DNA from: an uncultured Bacilli bacterium
GTDB lineage: Bacteria > Bacillota_I > Bacilli_A > RF39 > UBA660
DNA: 64,000 nucleotides
Direction of reading: 5' to 3'
NCBI GenBank assembly: GCA_934162125.1
Contig: CAKPHU010000007.1
Location: 1-64,000 of the forward strand
The position numbers and the translations under genes were made by a program. A model generated the notes under the pieces. The model did not search any database and had not been told where the DNA came from. It saw only the letters and a program-made list of their open reading frames with translations. How positions within the stretch are numbered: position 1 is the stretch's first letter; each line of letters starts with the position of its first letter. Positions 1 through 7,868 of this stretch are shown here, piece after piece.

Positions 1-2954
1 CCGCCTCCGCCGCCGCCTCCGCTAGGATAGCCGTCTCCGTCTGTACCATTTGGATCTCCAGCAGTTCCGTTTCCTGTATCTGATGGTAGTTCGCCTGTTA
101 TAGTATCATCTGCTGAAGTTGTTCCTCCTCCAAATAATGATGGCATTACATTTCCTTGTTCAAGCTCTACTGTTCTCCAGAATTCAATAGCTCCTCCTGT
201 TGCTTTTCCAACATTGTTAAGGAATTTTTCTCCTTTTGTTGGAACTGCTTTATATACTGCATCTTTTGCTGCTGCAGCTGCATCCTTCTTAAAGTATTCA
301 ACTGCTGCATCCATTGCTTCTTTTTCAGCCTTTTCTCTAATTGCTTTTTCACCAGCTTCTTTTATTAACTTAGCTTCAGCTTCAGCAACTGATGTTCCTG
401 TCTTTTGTGCCATCTCTTCAGCAGCTTCTTTAAGACTCTTTTCTGATACTTCTTGAATTGCTGTTTCACTAATTTCTTTTTCACCTTTTTTGAATATACG
501 TTCAACAGCTCCCTTAAGGCCTTTCTTTGTAGCTTCTTCTTGTTCCTTTTTCAATGCTGCTTCTGCGGCTGTTTTATAAGCTTCTTTACCAGCCTTTTCA
601 ATTTCTTCAGCTGTAGCATCTTTAATTGCCTTCTCTCCAGCTTCTTGAATTCCTTCTTTAGTATATTGTTTAATTGCTGCTTCTGCTTCTTCTTTAGCTG
701 CTGCTTCAGCACTTTCTTTTACTTGTCTCTTTATTAAAGCTTCTTCTGCTTCTTTTGCGGCTTTTTCTTGTGCCTCTTTTAGTGCTTTTTCTTCAGCTTC
801 TTGAAGAATTGCCTTCTCTCCAGCATCTTTGATAGCTTTTTCTTCGGCTTCTTTAGCGATGGCTTTTTTTCCTGCTTCCTCTATTTGATCTTTAGTTGCA
901 TTTTCAAATACGTCTTCGCCTACTTCATCCATTACTTTCTTAGCAGCATCTTTTACTTCTGCTTCACTAGCATCGGCTACTGCTTTCTCGCCAATCTTTT
1001 CTATTGCATCATCGCCAGTTTCTTTTAAGGCTTTTTCGCCGGCTTCGCGAACTCCTTTATCGCCAGCTTCTTTTAAGGCTTTTTCTTGGGCTTCTTTAAG
1101 TGCCTTTTCTTCGGCTTCTTTGATTGCCTTCTCTCCAGCTTCTTGAATTCCTTTATCTCCAGCATTTCTTAATGCTTTATCTCCAGCATCCTTTAATGCT
1201 TCTTCTGTTATTTTTGTTCCGTCTTTCTTTGCAGCTTCTCTTGCCGCTTTTTCGGCATCTTTTCTTATTGCTTTTTCGCCGGCTTCTCTAGCTGCCTTTT
1301 CTGATATTTCTTTTGCACTCTTTTCAACTAGACCTTTATATGCTTCTTTTTGAATTCTTTCATGTGCTTCTTTTACGGCTGTTGCAGCAACGTCTTTAAG
1401 ATTTGTTGTTATAGTAACCTTATTTGCTTTTGCAAAATCATTCAACTGTTTAACCAATAGTTCAGGATTACCAAGAACTTGTTTTGTCATTCTTTCTACT
1501 TCTGCACCAGTAAAGTCTGCACTTGCTTTTGTAAATACCGTTTCTAAACCTTTTTGTCCGTTTTCTACAATACCTGCTTTTACTTGTTTTTCTACTCCGT
1601 CTTTTACGAATTTTTCAAAACTTTCTACGGATGTATCTCCAATAGCATCTTTTACTATTCTTCCTGTAACATCTGGTGTAAGCTGTTCTGCTGCTTTTCT
1701 ACCAAGTTTTTCAAATGCTTCATTTCCTACTCTTTGTGCTGCTTCTTCTGTTAACTCTGTACCAGCTTTTTCCACAGCTCTTTTTGCAACTCTTTCTACA
1801 GCTTCATTTCCGGCTTTTTGAATAGCTTCTTCTGTTATTTCTGTTCCTGCTTTTTCGGCAGCTCTTCTTGCTAGAACTTCTGCATTTTCTCTAACCATTT
1901 TTTCACCAAGGTTTTTATATGCTTCAGTTGTTGCAGTTTCTGTTAACTCTTTCGTTGCTTTTTCGGCAGCCTCACTCGTTATGTTTTTAGCTGCTGCCTC
2001 TCCTGCTTTTTGTGCACTTGTTTCAATTGATTCTTTTGCTAGTTTTTCTCCAGTTTCTTGAATTACTTCTGCACCTGTTTTTACAGCGGCCTTTCCAGCT
2101 CTTGCTGCTTTTATAAAGTCTCCTACTTTATCTACTGCTCCACCAATTAAGATTTCGCCTGCAGCTTCAATACCAGCTTCTCTACCACCTGCTTTTAAGG
2201 CTTCTTCATAGCTCATACCTTCTCGCAATGCTGTAGATGTTCCTCTACCCATACCAGCAAGACCGGATGTTGTAGCTTCAAATGCCATTCTTCCTACTCG
2301 TTTTCCACCTTCAGTTGCAAGCTTAGCGGCTAAGTTTCCAGTTCTTTTGGCAGCATTTCCAACTATACCTCCACCAAGCATTGAAAGTCCAACGTATGCA
2401 GCAACTGAACCTACACCTTTTATTATGTTTGCTGCTGTACTGTCATGACTATAAATACTGTATTGATCCAAATAGTTATATGCTCCACCGAACATTTTAT
2501 CGCCAACAAAGTCGACTGCAGCTTTATCAAAAAGCCATTTTGCTGCAGAATCCCAGCCTAATGCTAAGCAACCAGCTCCAACTAAACTGAAGGCACCATC
2601 AAACAATCCTTCTACTACGCCAAGAGCTCCATCAAGTAAATTTAAAGCTCCCATACCCATTGTTCCAAGAACTTTTTGCCATCCTTTTGGTTCTACGAAG
2701 TCTTGAACTTTTTGAATGTTTGATACAATAATTCCTGCAGCTGATGTAAGATTTACACCTATGTTATTTACGCCAGCACTTGCTGAATCTATTAGTGCTG
2801 TTGATGCGCCAGAATCAAATAATTCTACACCTCCTAGTGCTGAACTAACATTTGACAATGATGTGATTGCACTGCTTAGTGAATTTACAGCATCAGTCAT
2901 ACTATCTAATGCTGATTTAACCTTCGTTGGTCTATATACAAAACTATCACTCAT
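1..2954 (-). CDS. Giant Lys/Glu/Ala-repeat protein, probable type VII secretion cargo (3' end off window)
   Basis: The frame is open from an ATG at 2954 (preceded by AGGAGG) to the window edge, giving 984 visible residues and no stop. Residues 1-85 are helical and Ser/Ala/Val rich, as in N-terminal targeting regions of WXG100/LXG cargo, but I see no clear LXG signature. Residues 85-230 include Gly/Ala-rich hydrophobic stretches (for example VGAGCLALGW and GLSMLGGGIVGN). From about residue 285 to 915 the protein is a long degenerate repeat around the units EKAxKEA, AGEKAIKEA and AEEKALKEA, resembling LEA-type amphipathic helices or a long coiled rod. It then changes to a Thr/Asp/Gly-rich linker ending in a poly-Gly run at the edge, as if a further domain follows. 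Three small helical genes precede it in the same operon, the layout of LXG effector operons. The C-terminal activity (toxin, adhesin or other) cannot be seen. Confidence 0.8.
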   Translation of the reverse strand, partial: MSDSFVYRPTKVKSALDSMTDAVNSLSSAITSLSNVSSALGGVELFDSGASTALIDSASAGVNNIGVNLTSAAGIIVSNIQKVQDFVEPKGWQKVLGTMGMGALNLLDGALGVVEGLFDGAFSLVGAGCLALGWDSAAKWLFDKAAVDFVGDKMFGGAYNYLDQYSIYSHDSTAANIIKGVGSVAAYVGLSMLGGGIVGNAAKRTGNLAAKLATEGGKRVGRMAFEATTSGLAGMGRGTSTALREGMSYEEALKAGGREAGIEAAGEILIGGAVDKVGDFIKAARAGKAAVKTGAEVIQETGEKLAKESIETSAQKAGEAAAKNITSEAAEKATKELTETATTEAYKNLGEKMVRENAEVLARRAAEKAGTEITEEAIQKAGNEAVERVAKRAVEKAGTELTEEAAQRVGNEAFEKLGRKAAEQLTPDVTGRIVKDAIGDTSVESFEKFVKDGVEKQVKAGIVENGQKGLETVFTKASADFTGAEVERMTKQVLGNPELLVKQLNDFAKANKVTITTNLKDVAATAVKEAHERIQKEAYKGLVEKSAKEISEKAAREAGEKAIRKDAEKAAREAAKKDGTKITEEALKDAGDKALRNAGDKGIQEAGEKAIKEAEEKALKEAQEKALKEAGDKGVREAGEKALKETGDDAIEKIGEKAVADASEAEVKDAAKKVMDEVGEDVFENATKDQIEEAGKKAIAKEAEEKAIKDAGEKAILQEAEEKALKEAQEKAAKEAEEALIKRQVKESAEAAAKEEAEAAIKQYTKEGIQEAGEKAIKDATAEEIEKAGKEAYKTAAEAALKKEQEEATKKGLKGAVERIFKKGEKEISETAIQEVSEKSLKEAAEEMAQKTGTSVAEAEAKLIKEAGEKAIREKAEKEAMDAAVEYFKKDAAAAAKDAVYKAVPTKGEKFLNNVGKATGGAIEFWRTVELEQGNVMPSLFGGGTTSADDTITGELPSDTGNGTAGDPNGTDGDGYPSGGGGGG

Positions 2955-2966
2955 ACGTGTTTCCTC

Positions 2967-3359
2967 CTAATCAGAATTTTTCTTTTGGGCTGCTGCCGCT
3001 GCTGCTGCAGCTTTTGCATGTTCTTCCTCACATGCCTTTGCTGCTGCTTCTGCTGTTGCCTTTTGTTGTGAACTTTGATTATTTGCATCTGCCATGATTG
3101 TTCCTGATAATCCTTTAATTTCATTCATACTTGCGTTGCCTGATTTAATTATATCGCTAAATGTGTCTAACATTGTTACTCCACCAAAATTAAATTCTTT
3201 TTCACCGCAATTATCGTATGCATTATTTATTTTTTTTTGTGCATTTTCCATGTTGTTTTCTACTGCTGCTAAACCATTTAGTGCAGTGGCCACATCATCT
3301 GGATTTAAATATTTCCATGTTTTGTTGCATACGCTGCATGCTACTGTTAGTGCTCCCAT
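2967..3359 (-). CDS. Small helical protein of type VII cargo operon, Ala-rich C-terminus
   Basis: 130 residues starting at the ATG at 3359, which has AAAGGGTGA at proper spacing; an upstream in-frame GTG at 3368 lacks spacing for a ribosome site. It has a Cys-x-x-Cys pair near the N-terminus (CSVCNKTW), two predicted helices joined by a Gly/Phe-containing turn (around NFGGVTM), and a C-terminal tail almost entirely Ala/Lys/Glu. It lies 12 bp upstream of the giant repeat protein and two genes downstream of a WXG100-like protein. Position and fold suggest a chaperone or targeting partner of the Lap (LXG-associated) kind. I do not recognise a specific family; the role is inferred from context. 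Confidence 0.65.
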   Translation of the reverse strand: MGALTVACSVCNKTWKYLNPDDVATALNGLAAVENNMENAQKKINNAYDNCGEKEFNFGGVTMLDTFSDIIKSGNASMNEIKGLSGTIMADANNQSSQQKATAEAAAKACEEEHAKAAAAAAAAQKKNSD

Positions 3360-3381
3360 TATACTCACCCTTTCTATAAAT

Positions 3382-3440
3382 AATGTGTAGTAAACAGAAA
3401 AAAGTTTTTTCTATTTACTACACATTACTGATGTAATGTG
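3382..3440 (-). promoter_or_regulatory. Two overlapping, mutually exclusive hairpins between operon genes
   Basis: On the minus strand CACATTAC (3440-3433) can pair with GTAATGTG (3428-3421). The same AATGTG also begins a 13-base arm (3426-3414) that pairs perfectly with 3394-3382, with an inner A-run/T-run pairing (3412-3405 with 3403-3396). Only one hairpin can form at a time. It sits in the 100-bp gap between the 107-residue and 130-residue genes. A role in setting expression ratios or mRNA processing is inferred. Confidence 0.5.
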
Positions 3441-3460
3441 TTTTGTTTTTTATCCAATTT

Positions 3461-3784
3461 CTAAATGTCTACATTTGCACTATTTGCATAGTCTTCTACT
3501 TCTGTAGCTGCTGTATGGATATCTTGAGCGTTTGATGCAATGTTTTCTAGTACTTGGTTAATATTTTTATTATTGAAGTTTATCCAAGTTTCTTTTAAAT
3601 TCATTGCCCAGTTAACATTTGAAATTGGTGCACTGTTATCTCCAGGATCACCAATATTATCGTCTACTACTTTGCTTAATTTTCGTAGTTGTTCTTGCAT
3701 TTCTTCTACTGTTTTCTTTATAGTTTGGACGTTTTCTTCTACTCCTTGGGTGTTCATTCCAAGAATTTCATCATTCATTGCCAT
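3461..3784 (-). CDS. Small helical protein, WXG100/Lap-like
   Basis: 107 residues with a good ribosome site (GGAGGG). The N-terminal half is a Gln/Glu/Lys-rich helix (residues 15-42); a loop rich in Asp, Gly and Pro follows (DNIGDPGDNS); the C-terminal half is a second long helix containing NWAMNLKETWINF and ending in Ala/Asp-rich sequence. Size, two-helix plan and the tryptophans near the turn fit secreted type VII helical partners, although the canonical W-x-G is not present. It is the second gene of the operon driven from the promoter near 4194-4222. Probably a partner of the giant cargo. Function is inferred from layout only. Confidence 0.65.
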   Translation of the reverse strand: MAMNDEILGMNTQGVEENVQTIKKTVEEMQEQLRKLSKVVDDNIGDPGDNSAPISNVNWAMNLKETWINFNNKNINQVLENIASNAQDIHTAATEVEDYANSANVDI

Positions 3785-3798
3785 TCCTTATCCCTCCT

Positions 3799-4119
3799 TT
3801 AATTAGCGTTTGTGCTTGCATTATTTCTTATTGCTGATGTTGCGCTTTCGTTTGTGTCTTGTAGAGCATTTCCCTTTTGACCACAATATGATTGGCAAGT
3901 GTTAATTGCTTCTTCTGCATCTTCAAATAATGCTTTATGACTTTCATATTCTTGTAAGATTGCATCTGCAGCTGGTCCTTTAATGTTTCCTGCTTTGATT
4001 TCATCCATTACTTTTAATAATTGTTCCTTATTTTTTTTGAACTCTTCTCCAGTAGTCATAAATTCATTTTGTACTGATTCAATTGAAGATAAATCTGCTT
4101 TGATTTCGATATCTGCCAT
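3799..4119 (-). CDS. WXG100-like small secreted helical protein (Esx-like)
   Basis: 106 residues, first gene of the operon, ATG preceded by AGGAGGTGAGC. Two long helices (about residues 8-42 and 55-88) are joined by a turn at GNIKGPAAD, which takes the place of the W-x-G turn of WXG100 proteins. An acidic/aromatic segment (ALFEDAEEAIN) lies in helix two. Type VII WXG100 proteins are about 100 residues and are secreted as hairpin dimers with larger substrates. Here it heads an operon with two more small helical proteins and a giant cargo, so it most likely acts as targeting partner. No EssC ATPase or other core machinery lies in the window. Confidence 0.65.
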   Translation of the reverse strand: MADIEIKADLSSIESVQNEFMTTGEEFKKNKEQLLKVMDEIKAGNIKGPAADAILQEYESHKALFEDAEEAINTCQSYCGQKGNALQDTNESATSAIRNNASTNAN

Positions 4120-4193
4120 TTAGCTCACCTCCTATAATATTTCATAAAGATATTTTCGTATCCTTGTCAACCGAACCATATCCTTATGTTTTC

Positions 4194-4222
4194 ATTTTAC
4201 TATCAAAATTTTTTTATATCAA
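4194..4222 (-). promoter_or_regulatory. Promoter of the type VII cargo operon
   Basis: Minus-strand TTGATA (4222-4217) and TAAAAT (4199-4194) are separated by 17 bases, in the gap upstream of the WXG100-like gene. This is a good match to a vegetative sigma-A promoter. Confidence 0.6.
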
Positions 4223-4289
4223 GTTTTTTCTAAAAAATATGTAAAATAATTTACTTTTTTACTTTTTTTAAAATACTTTTGATATTACG

Positions 4290-4314
4290 AAAAAAAAGAG
4301 AACTATTCGTTCTC
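4290..4314 (-). terminator. Rho-independent terminator overlapping the glycosyltransferase stop codon
   Basis: GAGAAC (4314-4309) and GTTCTC (4303-4298) form a stem with the TAG stop in the loop region, followed by a run of T. The hairpin is built from the last codons of the gene. Confidence 0.8.
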
Positions 4315-5307
4315 CATTAAACTTTCATAAACTTTTTTTAATTGCTTACCTACTTCTTTGATATCTCTTTCTTTAGCTATGTTGTAAGCATTATTTCCAA
4401 TTTTTGGTAATTCATTATTAATTATTTTTTTTATTTTATCTTCAAATTCATCAACATCTTTGGCTTTGTAAACATTTTTTCCGTCTGTTAACCAGTCTTC
4501 AAAGATTGGAATATCTCTTACAATAGCTGTTGTTTTACATGCACATGCTTCAATGATTGGAATTCCTTCTGTTTCTTCAAATGTTGGAAATAAATAAATA
4601 TCACAACCATTCATAGCATCTCTAATTATGCTTTGTTCTACATAGCCAGCAAAAACTAAGTTTTCTAGTTTAGTATTTACTGCTTCTCTTACATCTTTAG
4701 TAGCTGCAGCTAGAGGACTATAACCAAACCAGATAAATTTGTATTCTGGTAATCTTTTAGCAAGTTCTACAAAGTCTACAATACCTTTTCTGGTTATGTA
4801 TAGACCTATCCCTATTATTACTTTATCATCTTTTGTATAACCATATTTTTTTCTAAATCTTTCACCGGCTTGTTTATCTTCTTTAAATAAGTCTAATTCT
4901 ATTCCATTAGAAATAGCATATATTTTCTTTTTAATACCATAACCCTCAAGAAGTTTTTTAGAATATGGTGTTGGGGTTACTATTACATCTCCTAATGAAT
5001 AACACTTAATCAACCATTTTTTAAACAAGTGGGCTGTTTGCTTAGCTAGAATAAAGCCGTTTTTATAATCTTCTTCTGTACTGTGAGCATGATAGACAAC
5101 TTTTTTACCTTTCTTATGAGCATTTTTAGCTAAAAAGTAAGATTTTGGTCCATAAAAATTAATATGAACAATATCATAATCATCTTTTTTATTAGTTGTA
5201 TATTCTACTCCAACTGATTCTAAGGCCTTCATTTGATGCTTGATTGCTTTTCCTAGTCCACTTTTAGAAGTGTATTTTTCACCTTCTGTATATAGTAATA
5301 CTTTCAT
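4303..5307 (-). CDS. GT4-family glycosyltransferase, probable glycolipid synthase
   Basis: 334 residues, GT-B fold. The N-terminal half carries a Gly-rich acceptor loop (SKSGLGKAIKHQ) and the HAHSTEEDYKNG region; the C-terminal half carries a donor-site sequence (IGIGLYITRKGI) and the E-x7-E motif (EETEGIPIIEA) that binds the nucleotide-sugar phosphate. This pattern is that of retaining GT4 enzymes, including the 1,2-diacylglycerol glucosyltransferases that make membrane glycolipids in Firmicutes. No membrane segment is seen, so it would be cytosolic or peripheral. It has its own terminator and lies 13 bp after the PrsW-like gene, so the two probably form one transcript. Acceptor specificity cannot be decided from sequence; a role in a surface glycan is the alternative. 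Confidence 0.8.
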   Translation of the reverse strand: MKVLLYTEGEKYTSKSGLGKAIKHQMKALESVGVEYTTNKKDDYDIVHINFYGPKSYFLAKNAHKKGKKVVYHAHSTEEDYKNGFILAKQTAHLFKKWLIKCYSLGDVIVTPTPYSKKLLEGYGIKKKIYAISNGIELDLFKEDKQAGERFRKKYGYTKDDKVIIGIGLYITRKGIVDFVELAKRLPEYKFIWFGYSPLAAATKDVREAVNTKLENLVFAGYVEQSIIRDAMNGCDIYLFPTFEETEGIPIIEACACKTTAIVRDIPIFEDWLTDGKNVYKAKDVDEFEDKIKKIINNELPKIGNNAYNIAKERDIKEVGKQLKKVYESLMENE

Positions 5308-5320
5308 AATTCACCTGCTT

Positions 5321-6232
5321 TTATAGATTTCTTTTACCACATCTACTACAATATTCTCCATTTAGAGCTCCACCACAATATGCACAGAAGTTTTTATCAT
5401 TGATGCCAGTTGCTCTTCCTTGCATAGCAACATTAGTTAGATCATTTGGTCTTGGTGCTGATGTTGGCATATTATGTGGAATTTTTATGTCACCTGTTCT
5501 TGTGAATTGGGCAAGGCGATAATTGTGTTTTGCTACGACATTTAACTTTTTAATTGCGTTGATGTACATAAATATGACAAAGACAACAAATACACATAGG
5601 AATATATTATTGTTAATAAAAAGGCAAAAGTCAAAAGTACCATGCATGACTGTTGGTATTAAAATACTTTTGAAAATATTCAATTTCATTACTTGAACAT
5701 TTCCTTTGATTGAGGCTATTTTGGCAATACTTAGGTAATAACCCATAAATAGTCCAAAGCAAGCATGTCCTGGCACAGATAATATACCTCTTGTAATTCC
5801 TGTTATAAAACTTTTGTTGCCTACTACATATAAGATATTTTCAAATGCAGCAAATCCTAGAGCAACAAAGATTGAATAAACTATTATATCGTATGCTTCA
5901 TCAAATTCTCTGTTTTTGTATCCAATGGTATAAGTCATAAAGAACTTGCAGCCCTCTTCAATTAAGGCAACACCAATAAACGAGTATAATAAAATTTCAG
6001 CAAATGTTGATTCATCTGTTTTATCCATAAATGGTAATATTGGAGTGAGCAATTCACTGATAAACAGTACTAAGAAGCAAGACATTATACCACCTAAAAA
6101 TAATCTTACTAATAAACTTGTTGGCTCTTTATTAACATCCTTGTTGTTTATATATTTGAAAATTACAACAACGGGTAGTAATGCTATTATAAATAATAGA
6201 ATTGTTGTAAAAATACTAGAATCACTTTCCAT
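5321..6232 (-). CDS. PrsW-family intramembrane metalloprotease with C-terminal zinc ribbon
   Basis: 303 residues with about eight hydrophobic segments. The PrsW/CAAX-protease signature is present: EEGCKFF (the E-E-x-x-K motif), a second conserved segment around AAFENILY, and HGTFDF near the last membrane helices. PrsW cleaves anti-sigma factors within the membrane in Bacillus. The C-terminus (about residues 284-303) is a CxxC...CxxC zinc ribbon (CAYCGG and CSRCGK), an addition common in membrane proteins of this phylum. Start ATG at 6232 has AAGGAGG. It is the first gene of a likely pair with the glycosyltransferase. The substrate is unknown. Confidence 0.85.
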   Translation of the reverse strand: MESDSSIFTTILLFIIALLPVVVIFKYINNKDVNKEPTSLLVRLFLGGIMSCFLVLFISELLTPILPFMDKTDESTFAEILLYSFIGVALIEEGCKFFMTYTIGYKNREFDEAYDIIVYSIFVALGFAAFENILYVVGNKSFITGITRGILSVPGHACFGLFMGYYLSIAKIASIKGNVQVMKLNIFKSILIPTVMHGTFDFCLFINNNIFLCVFVVFVIFMYINAIKKLNVVAKHNYRLAQFTRTGDIKIPHNMPTSAPRPNDLTNVAMQGRATGINDKNFCAYCGGALNGEYCSRCGKRNL

Positions 6233-6348
6233 ATTGCCCTCCTTATCCCTATATTTTGATTATATCATTTATTTTAGAAGAAGCTAGATTTTTTTTGCTA
6301 TTTTACATGTTGCTACTTATTTGAGAAAATATATGGTGATGTTGGCAA

Positions 6349-6374
6349 CAAAAAAACGTTGATTTCTCAACGTT
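6349..6374 (-). terminator. Terminator of tRNA-Ala
   Basis: AACGTTGA (6374-6367 read on minus) pairs with TCAACGTT (6362-6355), followed by a T run. The same stem sequence ends the tRNA array at 19302. Confidence 0.8.
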
Positions 6375-6384
6375 AATTTCAATA

Positions 6385-6460
6385 TGGTGGAGCATAGCGG
6401 GATCGAACCGCTGACCTCCACGGTGCAAACGTGGCGCTCTCCCAGCTGAGCTAATGCCCC
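6385..6460 (-). tRNA. tRNA-Ala (TGC)
   Basis: 76 bases including encoded CCA. The acceptor, D, anticodon (loop TTTGCAC) and T arms (GGTTCGATCCC) are all present. It stands alone, between its own promoter and terminator. Confidence 0.97.
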
Positions 6461-6486
6461 AACTGCTAATCACAGTCAGCAATAGA

Positions 6487-6516
6487 ATTATAGCATAGCA
6501 ATTTTTTCAATGTCAA
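6487..6516 (-). promoter_or_regulatory. Promoter of tRNA-Ala
   Basis: TTGACA (6516-6511) and TATAAT (6492-6487) on the minus strand with 18-base spacing, both perfect consensus, directly upstream of the tRNA. Confidence 0.85.
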
Positions 6517-6524
6517 CACCTTTT

Positions 6525-7271
6525 TCACTTTTTTTGATAAATTCTTGCTAAATAGTCCTTTTCTAGGTAGTATTTACCATTTATATTAAGTAAATGACGA
6601 TTATTGCGATAAAAATTATTTTTTGAATTGATAAGTTTACTTTTAGTAAAATGATAGTTATTAAGATATCTTTCTAGTAAAAATTTATTATAATACGTTT
6701 CTAATTTTTTATAAGACCTAATTATTTGAAAAATTAAATATATACTTATTATAATGACATTTATTTTTAATTCTTGATATGTAAAGATGAAAAATAATAT
6801 TAAGGAAACCATACTTAGGAAAAACGTTAATTTAAAATTTAATTTGTAGGGAAAATAGTAGGAAGTTATGGTATTTAATATTCTTCCACCATCAAGAGGA
6901 TATATTGGTAGTAAATTAAAAAGAAGAATACCGTAATGATAGTTTTTGACGAGAATGGTATTGGACTCAATTTTAAGAAGAAGAAAATAGGCAATAAACT
7001 GAAATATTGGACCGGCTAATAGAATAATTAATTCTTTTAATTGACTATAATTTAGTGGTATTGATAATTTTAGTATGCCACCAGTTGGATAAAATTTTAT
7101 TTCTTGAACTGGCAATTTATAAAGTCTTGCGATTGTGTAGTGACCTATCTCATGAATAAAAAGAAGAAAAAATATAATTAAAAAATCTTTGAAAGTGGCT
7201 GTAAAGATGGAAATTAAGGCAAAAAAATAGACTGAAATATCTATTTTTATTTTAGATATAGTCTTTATAAT
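6525..7271 (-). CDS. spoIVFB: SpoIVFB-like M50 site-2 metalloprotease, apparent ATT start
   Basis: The first ATG/GTG/TTG in frame (TTG at 7115) would remove the zinc-binding motif. Reading upstream in the same frame gives a hydrophobic segment and HEIGH (about residues 45-49), and the second metal motif YPLDGGRI follows later, so the real protein must begin before 7115. The frame is closed by a TAA at 7274-7272, and the codon right after it is ATT (7271), nine bases after GGAG. A start at ATT gives 248 residues, normal for SpoIVFB. SpoIVFB is the intramembrane protease that releases active sigma-K in the mother cell. The gene overlaps the end of spoIVFA by 20 bp and the pair has the B. subtilis order. 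The start codon call is inferred. Confidence 0.8.
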   Translation of the reverse strand: MIKTISKIKIDISVYFFALISIFTATFKDFLIIFFLLFIHEIGHYTIARLYKLPVQEIKFYPTGGILKLSIPLNYSQLKELIILLAGPIFQFIAYFLLLKIESNTILVKNYHYGILLFNLLPIYPLDGGRILNTITSYYFPYKLNFKLTFFLSMVSLILFFIFTYQELKINVIIISIYLIFQIIRSYKKLETYYNKFLLERYLNNYHFTKSKLINSKNNFYRNNRHLLNINGKYYLEKDYLARIYQKK

Positions 7272-7824
7272 TTAGATATTCTCCATTTTTAGAAAAAACT
7301 AAATATAACTTGTTGTCTTTAGTTTCTCCAAGAAGAGTTCCTTTTTCAATATAGTCGTATAATTTTAGATTCATAGCATTAATATTAGCATAAAATACTT
7401 CAATGCCATCGGCTTGATCTATTATTACGGTTGAGCCATACTCTTCTTTTTCTCCAATAAACACTACTACTCCACTTTCAAGAGTTGGAACCATATAGTT
7501 TTCGTTTACAGTTAGCACCACACCATCCTTGTAGGTATTCTCTTTGGTATATGTAAGGTGTTCATTGAAAACAGGCTTTTCTTCTGCTATTATTTTTTCA
7601 ACTGGTACAATATTTCCAAAGTATTTTTCATAAGTTTTCTTCAATTTAGCAAAACTAATATTTTGTTCATAAATTACTTTAGTTATTTTCTCCTTAAATG
7701 TAATATCTTTTTTGACACAAATCATTCCAGCTAAAAAAATTAAGGCAGTAGCAAGTAAACGATTTAGAAATTTTTTGACATTGGTTTTTAATACAAGTTT
7801 TCTTTTTACAGTTTTATTATACAT
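7252..7824 (-). CDS. spoIVFA: SpoIVFA-like membrane protein with M23-type (LytM) fold
   Basis: 190 residues: basic cytoplasmic N-terminus, one membrane helix (about residues 24-38, LLATALIFLAGMIC), a linker, then a C-terminal peptidase-M23-like domain (about residues 120-190; YGSTVIIDQADGIEVFYANI). The metal-binding histidines expected in active M23 enzymes are not seen, as in SpoIVFA, which is a regulator of SpoIVFB rather than a peptidase. Gene order mreC-mreD-spoIVFA-spoIVFB matches B. subtilis (with minCD absent). The product probably holds SpoIVFB inactive in the outer forespore membrane until a forespore signal arrives. Confidence 0.75.
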   Translation of the reverse strand: MYNKTVKRKLVLKTNVKKFLNRLLATALIFLAGMICVKKDITFKEKITKVIYEQNISFAKLKKTYEKYFGNIVPVEKIIAEEKPVFNEHLTYTKENTYKDGVVLTVNENYMVPTLESGVVVFIGEKEEYGSTVIIDQADGIEVFYANINAMNLKLYDYIEKGTLLGETKDNKLYLVFSKNGEYLNYKDYI

Positions 7825-7868
7825 GGTTTCCCTCCTACTTAAATTTATGCATAAAAAAAATAAATATA

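Noticed and set aside
156..1754. A chain of Phe/Cys-rich plus-strand ORFs
   Set aside because: They are antisense shadows of the Lys/Glu/Ala repeats of the giant minus-strand protein, have no ribosome sites and no recognisable content.
1..2100. Possible direct DNA repeats or CRISPR-like array
   Set aside because: The repeats are coding, degenerate, of varying length and lack uniform spacers; they reflect the repetitive protein.
6525..7115. Short form of the SpoIVFB-like protein starting at TTG 7115
   Set aside because: It would lose the HEIGH zinc motif and first membrane helix that are encoded upstream in the same frame.
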